From positions 2,914,001 through 2,978,000 of the forward strand of contig NC_133295.1 of NCBI RefSeq assembly GCF_005239225.2: DNA of 64,000 nt. The letters are read 5' to 3'. The notes under the pieces were generated by a model that was not told the DNA's origin, did no database searches, and worked only from the letters and a program-made list of their open reading frames with translations. This document shows, piece after piece, positions 25,740 to 37,370 of the stretch. The stretch's first letter is position 1; each line of letters opens with the position of its first letter. A program made the translations under genes and the position numbers. This DNA is from Populus alba. Taxonomy: Eukaryota; Streptophyta; Magnoliopsida; Malpighiales; Salicaceae.

Positions 25740-26950
25740 AAGGTTGTTAAAATCGCGATTCAACTCGTAAAATCGTACGTTTTTACGAGTTGATGTAGGC
25801 TTTACGTGCTAAATCGTTTATAAAACTCGGAATCGAGTAAAATCGGGTCAAAATCGGGTAAAATCGTTAAAATCGGGTAAAATCGCTTAAAATTGCGATT
25901 TTACACCCGATTTAACGATTTTGCTCGCAGGAGATAAAGAAGCAACTCAGCTGCCAGGTGTCGCCTGCCTATTGGCTTCACCAGATCACAAGCATTTCTC
26001 AATTCTCATTTCACCGAAACAATCAGTCTTCTCTCTTCTCTTCAGATTCACCGTTCACATTCAAAGAATCAGAACACAAAAAATCCCTCAAATCAAAATC
26101 CTCGGCCACTCAGTCTCTTCATCTCTTTCTCTCAGCCAACAATCAGCCACCGTCCACCTCCACAACAGTCCTCGCCGCTCATCGTTTTTGTTTTTCCACC
26201 ATCGACGGCGTCATTTTCAGCAGCCACCGTGAGAACCAGAGTCCACACAACAACAACGGCGTCTCTCCATTCTTCACCAGGTAAGTTATGTTTTTCTTGT
26301 TTCATCTCCTACAAATATTCACTGGTTCTTCACCGTGATCATCACGACGTGATGTGTTTTATTTTAAAATCTTTTACTTGGAATCTTGTCTTTTGATCTG
26401 CAACTGCTCAGCGTTCTTTGATTGAATTCGCAAGCTCCATCCTTGACTGCAACATTGATCTGCATCTGCTCAGCCTCGGCCCTCGGTGCTCACTGCTCAG
26501 AACAGAGGTAAGCTGCTCTCCAACCGTTTCTTACCATGCCTCGTTTCTTTATAGTTTAATGATGATAATTGTTAAAGATTAATATGTTGATTCAAAGCTT
26601 TTGTGGCTCTGTCGGTCTGTCTAATGTCCATTGTTGAGAGATTGCTTGTGAATTTTAGATTCAAATGTAATCGTGCGTACTGCGTTGCTGCTGAATTGTT
26701 GTGTGTGACTGAGTGACTCTGTTTTAGATCAAAATGTTATAAATGTAATCGTGCATACAGTTTATTCAATGGTATTACATTATTGTATACTGTTCTTGCA
26801 TTATGTATTATGTTCAATCAATTAGTATTATGCATTTATGCTGCTGCATTGCTTCTGTTGTTGAGTGTGTACTAAAATCAAGTTTGTAAAAATGTTTGGA
26901 TTGATTACAGATTTACAGGGCTGATTTGAATTGATTATTGAATTGAACTT
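25740..26950 (+). promoter_or_regulatory. hAT 5' subterminal repeats, promoter and leader
   Basis: The first 190 bp hold about ten AAAATCG-type motifs in both orientations. A C-rich leader follows from about 25,930. Probable untranslated introns begin at caggtaagttatg (26,281) and at acagaggtaagctg (26,510), with a tgattacag acceptor near 26,912 before the transposase ATG. The transcription start was not fixed. Confidence 0.55.
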
Positions 26951-29400
26951 ATGGCATCTAGAAAAAATTCTTCTGGTAATAGGCTTGATGTGGGATGGCA
27001 ACATGGGATAGATATTGATAAGAATTCTAGAAAAGTTCAATGCAAGTATTGTCAAAAAATTATTAGTGGAGGTATTTTTCGTTTTAAACAGCATTTGGCT
27101 TGCACTCGTAAGGATGTTGAGCCATGTCAACAAGTACCAGAAAATGTTAAGCAGATGATTTTAAGTGTTTTGGTGAAAAATCTAGAAGCAACTGAAAAGA
27201 AAAGAAAGGCCCTTCAATATAGTGCAAATGAGGATGATGATGATGAAATAAAAGAAATTAGCTCCAAGGACAAAGGAAAAAGAGTAGCTAGTGGGAGTGG
27301 AAGTACACAAACAACCCTAAATCAATTGCTAAAAAAGGATATTAGAGAAGAGGCATGTCGACAAATTGCAAGGTTTTTTTACACTAGTGCAATTCCATTT
27401 AATTGTGTAAAAAACCCTGAGTTTCTTAAGGCACTTGAATTAGTTGCAAAACATGGGCCAGGTTTTAAGCCTCCATCTTACTATGATATTAGAGAGAAGT
27501 ATTTGAAGCAAGAAGTGGATCAAACAATGAATTTGCTTGAGGAGTACAAGCTAGAATGGAAAAAAACTGGTTGTTCAATAATGTCTGATGGATGGACGGA
27601 TAAAAAAAGACGTTGTATTTGTAACTTTTTGGTTAATAGTCCTAAAGGGACGGTTTTTTTGTCATCGGTGGATACTTCTAATATGTCCAAGACTGCTGAT
27701 AAGGTATTTGAGATGTTAGATGCCATTGTAGAGAGGATTGGGGAGGAAAATGTTGTCCAAGTAGTCACCGATAATGCTGCAAATTATAAGGCAGCGGGAC
27801 AATTATTGATGGAAAAAAGAAAGAGTTTGTTTTGGACACCATGTGCTGCCCATTGTATTGACTTGATCTTAGAGGATTTTGAGAAGAAGTTAGAGGTTCA
27901 TCAAGTAACTATTGCTAAAGGGAGGAGAATCACCTCATATATTTATTCAAGAACTATTCTTATTTCCATGCTAAGGCACTTTACGAAAGGAAGGGATTTG
28001 ATTAGGCCTGCTGCCACTCGGTTTGCTACTGCATATTTGACTTTGGGATGTTTGAATGATCATAAAATGCAGTTGATGACCATGTTTACTTCTAAACAGT
28101 GGAGTTCATGTCGGTTTGCAAGAATAGAAGAAGGGAAACGAATTCAAAATTGTGTTTTGGACAACAGGTTTTGGCATGATGTTACTATATGTATTAAGGC
28201 AGCGTTTCCTCTAATTAAAGTTCTTCGATTAGTTGATTCTGATGAGAAACCAGCTATGGATTTTATATATAAAGCAATGGATGAAGCAAAAGAGAAGATA
28301 CAAGTTAATTTTGGTTCTGTGAAAAAAAGGTATATATCTTGCTATTTTTTATTTCAAATGTTGTTATTTATTACTATGAATCTCATATATAAAGTAATGA
28401 TATTTTTATTGTTTTTTTTTTTTATATAGTTATATACCTATATGGAATATTGTTGATGCAAGATGGGAACTTCAACTCCACAGACCCTTACATGCAGCAG
28501 CTTATTATTTGAATCCTCATTATCATTATAATCCTAATTTTAAGGTTAATGCCAACATTAAAATTGGATTATATCAATGCTTAGAAAGGATGGTGCCTAA
28601 TGCAAGTGAAAGGTGCAAAATTGACTTGCAACTTGAATCATTCAAGGATGCAAAAGGATTGTTTGGCATTGAGGCTGCCAAGACAGCTAGAGATAAAAAA
28701 ACTCCAGCTCAATGGTGGGATTCTTATGGGGATGAATGTCCAGAATTACAAAGGTTTGCAATCCGAGTTCTAAGCTTGACTTGTACTTCATCTGGATGTG
28801 AGCGTAATTGGAGTGCATTTGAAATGGTAAGTTCTTTTTATTTTTTATTTTAAAGGTTGAAATATTTGATAAAAATCTTATAAATTTGAATTGTTTATTT
28901 AGGTTCATACAAAACGAAGAAATCGTTTGCACCAGAGAAAAATGAATGACTTGGTATTTGTAATGTGCAATTTGAAATTGAATAATAATCAAGTCAAAAA
29001 GCAAGCTGATGATTTTGGTGTAGAAGATGATCTTTCATCTGATGATGATTGGATAACCGAGGGAGAAAAACATTCAAATATTGATTTGCTTGGTGCTATT
29101 GATAGTGCAACACGAAGACAAAATGGTAATGAAGATGAAAGTGATGAAGAAGAAATTCCTAATGATGCTGAAATGGAGAGTCATGGTACTGAAGATGATT
29201 TGGAGATTCAAATTGATGATATTGGTGTTGGTACTAGTAGTAGCACTAATGCTCATAATATTGGTGTTGGTACTAGTAGTGACACTAATAATCCTCTTGA
29301 TGCTAATGATATTGATGAATGTCTGAGGAATAATGAGGAAGATGAAGGCAATGAAGCTGGTTTTAGTTTACATGACACACCAGCAGATTATTTGTTTTAA
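26951..29400 (+). CDS. hAT-family transposase, 3 coding exons, 757 aa
   Basis: The enzyme would cut and paste the surrounding element. Exons are 26951-28329, 28430-28826 and 28903-29400, with GT-AG junctions and consistent phase (AAA AAA AG|T TAT and GAA ATG|GTT CAT). A BED-type zinc finger lies near residues 28-60 (C31, C34, H48 and C51 or C59: CKYCQKIISGG, FKQHLAC). A DUF659-type RNase H fold follows with SDGWTD (D213) and VTDNAANY (D274). The C-terminal hAT dimerisation region contains PAQWWDSYGDECPELQ, SGCERNWSAFEM (E584) and HTKRRNRLHQRKMNDLVFV. D213, D274 and E584 are the likely DDE triad. The last exon ends in an acidic, Asp/Glu/Asn-rich tail with a short internal repeat (IGVGTSS twice). 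No stop or frameshift interrupts it. The start is the first ATG before the BED finger. Confidence 0.93.
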
Positions 29401-29719
29401 ATTTGTTAATTATTAGCTAATGAAAAATTATTTAAATTATGTATGAATTTTTATTTGAACCATGTATTTTAAGGTGCTTGAACTATGTATGGATTTTTAT
29501 TTGAAGCATGTATTTGAAGGTGCTTGAACTATGTATGTATTTTTATTTGAAGCATGTAAAATGTGCTATGAATTTTTATTTGAAGCATGAATTTTTTTTT
29601 TATGTATTTTAAAATTCCTTACGATTTTACGATTTTACGATCCGATTTTACGATCCGAGTTTGTTCAGTGCTTTCCGTGCCGTGTCAAAATCGCGATTTT
29701 AACAACCTTGGTTACAACA

Positions 29720-29875
29720 AATATGAATATCAAAATCAGTTTATACACTAATTTTATAAATTATAAAATTAATAATTATATAAATTTTTAATAGTATTGA
29801 GAAGACTTAAACTTATATCTATAAAAAAAACAAATCTAAAATCTTAGTATTTAGATTTTAAGATTTGTCTTTTTC
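29720..29875 (+). repeat. Module tail repeat, right half
   Basis: The sequence resumes with aatatgaatatc and matches 13,220-13,370 in the intact tail, including tagtattgagaagacttaaa and the phrase tcatcgtgtagtaaccccc that leads into the next promoter. Confidence 0.9.
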
Positions 29876-30057
29876 ATCGTGTAGTAACCCCCGGTCCCTG
29901 TTAGCAGACTCCGCGACCGCGCTCGCATATTTTCTCCAATGTGATTCTACCTCTTTTACTAAAAATATGTCCACAAAAAAGTGAACCATCACCGAGGCAT
30001 CACCAACAAAAACACGCGCTCAATCACACGCGCACAAAAACACCAAGACATGCCGAG

Positions 30058-30183
30058 ACATGGCACAAAAACACCAAGACATGAGCAGTTCTAATTAAGA
30101 AATGCCACAAAAACACCAAGACATGATCAGTTCTAATTAAGACATGCCACAAAAACACCAAGACATCACCAGTTCTAATTAAG
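30058..30183 (+). repeat. Three 42-bp tandem units in the promoter of MDGY gene 2
   Basis: Units start at 30,058, 30,100 and 30,142 and are near-identical to the set at 13,507-13,632. Both arrays have the same copy number, so the array predates this duplication. Confidence 0.85.
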
Positions 30184-30436
30184 AGCACACGAAAACACCA
30201 AGATGACCAGTTAGTTCTATTTAAGGGCACCGCACCCAAACCTTGTTATACATACTTACATCTCCTTATTCACAAAATTAAGCATCCTCTCTTGCTCTGC
30301 TAACTTGTCTCCACCTGCGTTTCCTCCTCAAATTTGGTAATAATATCCAATGCGATCTCTTTCTAATCTCACTTGAGACATTACTGCTTTTATTTTCTTC
30401 TAATTAATCATTCCTTTTTGTAGTTAATTTTAAGCC
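30184..30436 (+). promoter_or_regulatory. Core promoter, leader and leader intron of MDGY gene 2
   Basis: A TATTTAA at 30,218-30,224 lies in the phrase agttctatttaagggc, conserved in copy 4. The leader (cttgttatacatacttaca) is identical to copy 1. The predicted leader intron is 30,337-30,423. Confidence 0.7.
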
Positions 30437-30646
30437 ATGGATGGTTACATCCCACACCCCCCTGCACAAGACTTGGCCACAGCAGGCTACTCCTCAGCTG
30501 CTAAAGGAGGGCTTGCTGGTGTCCTCGTCATGCTCCTTCTTGCTATCGTATTTTATGTGTTCTTCAAGTGCCGAAACTGCTCCATGAAATTTGAGGTGGA
30601 TGTTGAAATGCCAGAAAGGAGCGTCCATGCTGCTGCTGGGAAATAA
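30437..30646 (+). CDS. MDGY-family small single-pass membrane protein, copy 2 (69 aa)
   Basis: The product is the same as copy 1 apart from three residues (M54V, Q59P and the last residue T to K), ending PERSVHAAAGK. Residues 26-43 are the membrane segment, followed by KCRNC. The start codon sits in gccATGG. The 3' region carries the phrase aagaagttgaagctgattaa shared with the later copies, and a conserved polyadenylation phrase near 30,826. This gene lies directly after the tail that was split by the LTR and hAT insertions, so about 8 kb of transposon DNA ends about 0.7 kb upstream of its ATG. Function is unknown. Confidence 0.8.
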   Translation: MDGYIPHPPAQDLATAGYSSAAKGGLAGVLVMLLLAIVFYVFFKCRNCSMKFEVDVEMPERSVHAAAGK

Positions 30647-30944
30647 GAAGTTGAAGCTGATTAAGATTCATACAATGAGATTCTTCTAATTTTCCAATAT
30701 TAATGTTTTCGTATTAAATACAGATTCATCAAGGTAGCCATCCATGAAGTACTCGGGCGTGTCGATCCTTTGTTTTTGGTTTCATCAGCTGTATTGCTGC
30801 AGATAAATATTTGGTCTCTTTTCTCATAATAAAACAATTCCAGATAATTTGTACCTTTTATGGTGTGAATTTTGTGCTGGAGTTGGACTGATATCATCCA
30901 TTAAAATCGTCAAAGCAGATAAGGAATTGTGGGCTTTTTCTTTA

Positions 30945-31430
30945 ATTTTTTTTTTGTGGGTTTTAACCACGTCTAAGTTTCTTATTTGCTGGGGCTTGCT
31001 TTAGTAGCTTTCTTTTTATAGTCTCTTTTTAACGAAAAGAAGGTCGTCCTTCGGCTGCTTTCGCTTCTTCTTCTTTTTTTCGCTCAACTTCCGCCGCTGG
31101 TGGAGTTACTAGCGGCGTGGTCCTGGACGGTTGCGTTGGCTGTCGTAATAGCTTGAGTCTGTCGGAGTTTTCGCTTTTCGTGTTTTTTTTTTTTTGTGGG
31201 TTTTAACCACTTCTAAGCTTCTTATTTGCTGGGGCTTGCTTTAGAAGCTTTCTTTTTATAGTCTCTTTTTAACAAAAAGAAGGTCGTCCTTCGACTGCAC
31301 TCGCTTCTTCTTCTTTTTTTCGCTCAACTTCCGCCGCTGGTGGAGTTACTAGCGGCGTGGTCCTGGACGGTTGCGTTGGCTGTCGTGATAGCTTGAGTCT
31401 GTCGGAGTTTTCGCTTTTCGTGTTCTTCTT
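30945..31430 (+). repeat. 240-bp tandem duplication at the start of the GC-rich module segment
   Basis: The phrase gtgggttttaaccac ends the block start at 30,960 and 31,200, exactly 240 bp apart. Both copies continue through ctgctttcgcttcttc / ctgcactcgcttcttc and gagtctgtcggagttttcgc. Only this module has the doubling. Confidence 0.85.
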
Positions 31431-31525
31431 CTTCTTTTTTTTGGCTCCAGGCAGCTGGATCGTTTCGTTGTTGACGGCTATGCCGTGGTTTGGTGGTTTT
31501 ATTGGTAACTGGTTCATTGGTTGTG

Positions 31526-31556
<31 letters not shown>

Positions 31557-32020
31557 TTCCTGTTCTCGAGATTGAGAGAGGTGAGAATTGCTAGGGGAGA
31601 TGGGTTGCGGTGGTGGTCCGTGGGGTTCAGTGCGTTAAGTGTGGGATCGGTGCCAACTCCATCTCCTCTGCGTGTTGATGAGGGCGGTTTTTCTCGTCGC
31701 TATCCAACGAGGGATGCCCAGTATTTTTGGCTTCCGTTGTTGCGTTGACTTCCGTGATCGCTTGAGTCTGTCGGAGTTGTCGCTTTTCGTGTTTTTTTTC
31801 CCGCTCCTGGCAGCAGGATCGTTTCGTTGTTATCGGCTATGCCGTGGTTTGGTGGTTATGTTGGTAACTGGTTCAATGGCTATGTTGGTGTTGGGCGTGC
31901 CATGGCGGAATAGCGCTGGGCAGTTGGGTGTTTTTTTTTAGAAGGAGATGAGAATTGCCAGGGAAGATGGGTTGCGGTGGCGGTCCGTGGGTTTGGCTTT
32001 GTGGAGTACAGAGGCATTAA
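31430..32020 (+). repeat. GC-rich module segment, copy 2
   Basis: The segment parallels 14,500-15,065 and contains a (GT)n run (31,522-31,540) followed by a T tract. No stable open frame is conserved between copies. Confidence 0.75.
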
Positions 32021-32260
32021 TCTTCTACTACAAAGAAAATTTTTTAGCAAAACGTGACCTGGAGGAAGGGAGAGACAGAAGGAGATTAAAATTATCGACC
32101 TTGACTGGTAATTTTCTTAAATGGATCTTTGAATTAATTGTTTATTATTACCTATATTAGTTGGTTGATAGTTCCTCCCCGGTGGAGGAGTGTTGCAGTG
32201 ATGGGGCATGCTAATATCTATGTTTTAATAACTGATTGGTTGAATGATATGAATTGGCAG

Positions 32261-32455
32261 ACTATGGAAAGGAGCAGGACATGGAAATCGAAGCATTGGA
32301 AGCCATGCTTATGGATTTAGAGGTGCTCCTTCCCTTCTTTCTTTTTGATTTTTTCAAAGTAAACAAACCAATGATATGCAATTGCAGAAATTCATTCTAG
32401 CGAGAGTGGCCTTGATACTTCTAACCATCGCTTCAAAATATCAGTATCTCCACAG
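32261..32455 (+). pseudogene. RWD-domain (RWDD1/GIR2-like) gene fragment, module 2
   Basis: This is the best preserved copy. Exon 1 relic 32,261-32,322 follows a ttggcag acceptor and reads YGKEQDMEIEALEAMLMD. A small deletion then removes the codons that read DDEF or DDGF in other copies. Exon 2 relic 32,388-32,455 follows ttgcag and reads EIHSSESGLDTSNHRFKISV to a cag|gttagg donor. The sequence matches the N-terminal start of RWD-domain proteins of the RWDD1/GIR2 type, which act with DRG GTPases and GCN1/GCN2-linked translation control. Later exons of that gene are missing, so only a truncated peptide could be made. Confidence 0.85.
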
Positions 32456-32905
32456 GTTAGGATGGCTGGCTGTTCTATCATCATGGTGCTGTGTTTTTTT
32501 CTCTTCCCCGGAGTTTGGTCACGCTCTTATGCTATGCTCCTTTAGCTGTGCTGTTTTGGATTCTTAACTCGATCAGTTTTATTTCCAGTGGGAAAAGGAG
32601 GTGAACAGGGAGCTGTGAGTTCTATCAAGATCTATATATGGTTTGCTGTGTATGCTCAATCTCCCTAAATTATTATTTTATCTGCTAAAGTTTGCCATGG
32701 AAAACGTGTGACCTCTAACACGTTTATTTTCTAACAACATCGATAGTTTTGTCATTAAGTTTCAATCTTTTTTATTTGGTTAAGGTGTCATCGTGATTGC
32801 CTTATAATTATGTTCCCTGTGTTCTTTTTTCCCCTGGCAGGTGAGGAGTGAATTTTGGGCTTTTGAGTGAGAATTCTATGTTTTTTTTTTTTTTGTTGAA
32901 TTTAG

Positions 32906-33001
32906 GATTTTCAAGAGCCAAGAGTTTACTTGACTGAGATCGCAGACTTGCTGATTATGGCATGGACTATTCTGGACAGAAATAGCAGACCATGCCTTCA
33001 G
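32906..33001 (+). pseudogene. Unidentified exon-like relic (DFQEPRVY type), module 2
   Basis: This is the second copy of the 96-nt relic, with its acceptor (gaatttag) and frame kept. The downstream sequence diverges from module 1 after ccttcaggc. The source gene is unknown. Confidence 0.5.
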
Positions 33002-33639
33002 GCAATTCTGAGCTCTCTTTTTTATCCAACAGAAAAGATAGCAAACAAGATCTGTGGCTGCTGTTGCACCGGGGCATCCATTCCTTTTCTTTCTGAGATT
33101 CATGTTGACAGATTGTACAATCAAACACAAAATGCTTTATTCAGTTTCTCGATCACAGCCAAGATTAAATTCTCGATCACAAAATGTCCATTGATCTGTC
33201 CACTATGTTCATCCCTTTATTTTTGTTTTTTGTTATCCTTGCATTGTATTGACATTGAAACCATTGCTCACATCCTATATTTCTTCTTTCCTTTTTTTTT
33301 CTTGGATAAGGTTCGCAGATACATGAGGTGATTATGGTGGCGTGGTGATCACATAGTTGGCTTGCTCGAGATCAACAGCAGAATTTCCATTCTGTTGGTT
33401 TTAAATGAATACTTTGACAGCTACTGTTTTGGAGATGGATCAAACCACTTAATTTTTGTGACAAGGATCAAGCAGGTTTACTTTGGATCCTGGCAACCTG
33501 TTGGTTTTTCTGTGTATGAGACATGTAATTGCTTTAAAGGATCTGAAGCAACTCATAAAACTGATTTGTTGTTTCGCTTTTTGATTTTGATGCGAAGAGC
33601 TGTATTTGGTAGTTTAAGACATGATTAAAATGCATGTGA

Positions 33640-34290
33640 GGTCGATCTCCTAAAGCAACAATCACCGGTCACTGCATGTACCATGCAGTCCCCCCCCCCC
33701 CCCCCCCCCGGCGTATCCAGTCCCGATGTGCCAGCATGTTGTCACCTTATGAAAAATATAGTTTTTTTCCATCTCAAGAAATTAAGAAATATTATTGTCC
33801 AAGTAAAATGCAAGAAAACTCGAGTTCCTTCAAGTCATGTCTATGTTCTTCAACAAATTGTGGTGACGGTTTCACTTCAAACCTAATTGCAATTGAAATC
33901 GCCAAGTGATGGATCAGAAATACTCTTGAAGGCCCACAATCGCAATGGCAAAGATAACAGAGAAATTTAGCGAGAAGTAAAGACCCAAAACAATTAATGC
34001 ACAGAAAATGACAATAAAAACACTGTTTGAACAAATAATTTTTTATGAATGTAACTACAGCTGCGAACTTTCCAAATGATTCGGCGCCATGACAAATGCA
34101 ATTCTTGAGATCTTGTGCCATCTTTCCAGCATCTTTGGTGAAGAAATTTACTAATTAATGCACAGAAAACGACAATAAAAACTCCAATATTATTTTCAAA
34201 GCTCTTAAAAGAAAAACAGAATTGAAATACTAGGGCATATAAGAGAGTTTTATGTTAAGTGTGGTTTAATTTCTCAAAGGTCAAAGGAAG
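33640..34290 (+). repeat. Distal module repeat and partial tail, copy 2
   Basis: The segment carries gtcgatctcctaaagcaaca, ctcaagaaattaagaaatat and aaatgcaagaaaactcgag, then the tail phrase gggcatataagagagttttatg. The tail breaks off at about 34,285 (ctcaaaggtcaaag). Confidence 0.7.
33690..33709. repeat. Poly-C tract
   Basis: About 19 consecutive cytosines. The corresponding site in the other modules reads tccaaaatgcag or caacaatgcag, so the tract is private to this copy. Confidence 0.9.
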
Positions 34291-34330
34291 CCTATCTGGG
34301 ATGAGGAAGGAGGGGAAAAAAAAAAAGGAA

Positions 34331-34354
34331 AGAGAGAGAGAGAGAGAGAGAGAG
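34331..34354. repeat. (GA)n microsatellite
   Basis: A perfect dinucleotide run of about 24 bases in a purine-rich stretch. Confidence 0.85.
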
Positions 34355-34359
34355 AAAAG

Positions 34360-37300
34360 AGAGGAAAAAAAAAGAGAAACAAGAGAAAAAACCTAGCCAA
34401 GCCCAATACAAGAGGAAAATGAAAGGCAACCAATTCAAACCGATAAGCCCATTGATCCATTTTGTGTGAGCAACACTAAGTTTTTATCAAACGTGGCATT
34501 GTCAAACAAGGTTTGTGTTTGGCTTGGAGGTGTGATGGCTTTTTGTTAAAGGTACAATACCTTTTAAGCACAAACCACATCTCTAAAAGCTATAAAAACA
34601 TGTTTTTTACTTAAAAAAACACAAGCTACCTCCCATTCAAACACTCTGACATGTTTATGATCGCTTCAAGTTATCTTAAATAAAAGAGTGTTTGAAAGTA
34701 TAATGCAAAATATATTTTTTAAAATTTTAAATTTTTTTATTTAAAATAAAATTTTTTATATTTTTAGATTGTTTTAATATGTTGATGTTAAAAATAATTT
34801 TTATTTTAATATATTTTTAAGTAAAAAAATATTTTAAACCACTACTACTACCATAATTCCAAACAAAACTAAAATATTAATTCTATGAATAGGATGCATC
34901 CTGTGTCCGTAACTCCATATGCAATTTCATGTGGTTAAATATTCGAGGATATATAAGAAAAATTGAATAACTATTTACACAGAATAATTTAAAATAACAC
35001 TCTCCTATATTTTGATTCTTCTTCTTTTATATATATTTTTCTGAAATACCTTGTTAATTTAGATATCAAAGAATTACCTATCCTGTATGGTTTTTAAGGA
35101 ATAAGAACTTATACCATGATTTTTCCTGTGGACTAGACCAGCGTGCCTCCTCTCGGTCATGAAATTATTTAGTTTAATAGAGTTTTTTTATAGTATTAAT
35201 TTGTTTTTTTTAATAATATTTATCAGATAACTCTAAATCAATTACAGAAAATAGACCATATTTGTATAGTTTAATAATGTATATTAATTTTCTTAGGCGA
35301 TCTGTGTTGCATAAGAAGTTTATAGTAAGCTAAGAAGCTTGTTTTAATTTTTAATTTTAATTTTAAGATTGCCTGAAGGGGGGATCTGTGCAGGTGTCGT
35401 AAATGTGGATATTTTTTTTGTCGGGAGCGCTGCAGCGCGGCCATAATTTAGTTAAACGATAATTTAGAAATTAAACAAAGAGGAAAATAAATATAGGGGG
35501 AAAATAAAATTATGCTTTAAGATGTGGATTTTGTTTTTGGGATGATCAGGTAGAAGATTATTTAGGAGAGGGAGGAAATTATGTTTTAAGATTAATATTA
35601 GTGAAAATAAATTTTGGATTAATTTTTTAAATAAAATTACTGCTGTTAAACTATATTCAATTTTTCATCTCGGTTAATTAAGAAATATTATTGTCCAAGT
35701 AGAATGCAAGTAGTTTTATATATTAAATTATTATATTAATCTCAAAATGTATTTATGTTTTCTTGGGGCATTTTCATATTTTCCTTTGGGTGTTTTTGCT
35801 GCTTATTTTATTTATCGCCCGCTAAAAAAATGCTTGGCCATTCATTCTAGTCCCTTCGAAAGTTATTTGGACCTTTATATTTACTTGATATTTTTTATAC
35901 AAATAAGTTCTTAATTATAGAAAATTTATCCTCATATTTTTTCATAAAAACACTTTAATTCCTATATTAATTTTATTTTAATTGAGTCTAGGTGTCCGCT
36001 TCAAATGCTCCGTTCATTAACATTCTAGTAATGGATCATAGGTTGAAATAAATCCATGTGATTGTATGCATCAATTCTTAGTCCTAAGCCTCCGTGGAAA
36101 ATTTGCCAATTAGTAGATATGCACAGACTACTGATTATCCAATTAGCACTTTTAAATAAAAAGCAAACCTCAAAAATACTAAATTATTTATATTAATTTT
36201 ACCCTCAGGATCTTAAGAAAAATTAACCAGATACTTCCATACATTTTAAAGTTTTTTGACATGTTTTTATCTAGATTATACTGTTTTTTAAATGATTGTT
36301 TTGTAGAGTAATTAGTGTTTTATATTAAATAGAAGAAGAATGAAGTCATCTCTAAACGTCGAGTGAGGAGAGGCATAATCCATATAAAATAAAATATTCA
36401 ATGAAAGAGACAAAACGGTGTGAATTGTTATTTATATTATTGATGAAATACGGAGTTTCATCAAACATTCGAAATGGAAATTTTAGTTTTTCTTAGTTTT
36501 TTTTTAAAAACTTTTTTTTCGGTGCATTTTATATATATATATATAATTTAAATTATTTTTTATTTAAAAAAATTACACTGAAATTTTTAATAATCTTAAT
36601 GTATTGATGATAAAAATAAAAAATATATAAAAATATCATTTTAATTAAAAAAATATTTTAGAAAAACACATTGCATAATTACCAAATACAAATCATTTTG
36701 AACAATGCGAAGGACATGCGTTTTTGCTCCCATTGTTATTTGGGTGTGATTTACTTTCAAAAGAGGATGCAAAGAGCTATTTTCATAAAAAAAATAAATA
36801 AAGTAAAGAATTAATTAATTAATTAATAAAAAAATCCAATAAATATCACACTCGACATCGCGATGAATTTAAAAAATATAAGTAAATATTTTTTATATAT
36901 GTGAAAAGACTTCTTTGGCTTAAATATCAAAATAAAAAAGGATGAAAAATACAGGGTAATCCTATAAAAAAAAATCTTAGCTTAGCTTCACACAAATTGT
37001 TGGCTAGTGAATCTTAACTTAGCTTTGAGTTAAGTTTTTAAAAAATTTAACATTTCAATAAAAAAATTATTTCTTTTTTTAAAAAAAATTTTAGTTTTGT
37101 CATTGACTCTTTTATAAAAAATTCATTTTTTTTAATTTAGTCCTTCAATTAATTACATTTTGATTTTGATTTTTTTTTATTTTTTATTTTGTTTTTTTAG
37201 ATCTTTTATAAAAGTTCTATTAATTTTTAATTTTATCACTCAATTCAAGTTTATCATATATTAAAAAAATAATTTTACCAGTAAATAACTAGTAGCATTA

Positions 37301-37370
37301 ATAATAATAATAAAAAAACCGTTTGAGCATTCAAGCTCGCCTAAGATTCAGTCCAGGTTTCCCAATAAGA
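34360..37370. other. Intergenic DNA between modules 2 and 3
   Basis: No gene is supported. Positions 34,415-34,515 match 53,938-54,045 (phrases aagcccattgatccattttg and tatcaaacgtggcattgtc). An AT-rich dispersed repeat copy lies at 34,684-34,870 and another at about 36,480-36,690. The block at 36,720-36,780 matches 21,060-21,130. Confidence 0.5.

Larger units (their letters stand above)
25739..29710 (+). mobile_element. Apparently intact autonomous hAT transposon, 3,972 bp
   Basis: Perfect 22-bp terminal inverted repeats begin CAAGGTTGTTAAAATCGCG at each end. They include the self-complementary core AATCGCGATT. A perfect 8-bp target duplication gttacaac lies at 25,731-25,738 and 29,711-29,718. 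Subterminal regions (25,760-25,925 and 29,620-29,660) are packed with AAAATCG / CGATTTT motifs, the kind of clustered sites that hAT transposases bind. A complete three-exon transposase gene lies between. Perfect ends, perfect duplication and an unbroken frame indicate recent insertion. Confidence 0.95.
21776..29719. mobile_element. Deleted LTR retrotransposon carrying a nested hAT element
   Basis: The element starts TGTCGATACACGACGTCGGG and ends ...GTTACAACA, the standard TG...CA limits. A 5-bp target duplication aatat lies at 21,771-21,775 and 29,720-29,724, and the uninterrupted target is preserved at about 13,220. It has two LTR copies (start 21,776 and 23,466) and an internal remnant of under 0.9 kb with no gag or pol. 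The 5' LTR lacks its right half, and no primer binding site remains. The 3' LTR would be about 2.27 kb without the hAT insertion. The missing coding region means the element cannot move by itself. I cannot assign it to Copia or Gypsy. Confidence 0.9.
23466..29719. repeat. 3' LTR, split by the hAT transposon
   Basis: The LTR runs from TGTCGATAC at 23,466 to gttacaac at 25,738, and its last base (a) is at 29,719 after the hAT element and its target duplication. It includes a GC-rich block (24,260-24,800) whose open frames have no recognisable motif, and a 97-bp tandem array. Confidence 0.85.

Noticed and set aside
29081..29326. Met/Leu/Val-rich open frame overlapping the last transposase exon
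   Set aside because: It is a shifted-frame shadow of the acidic Asp/Glu-rich transposase tail.
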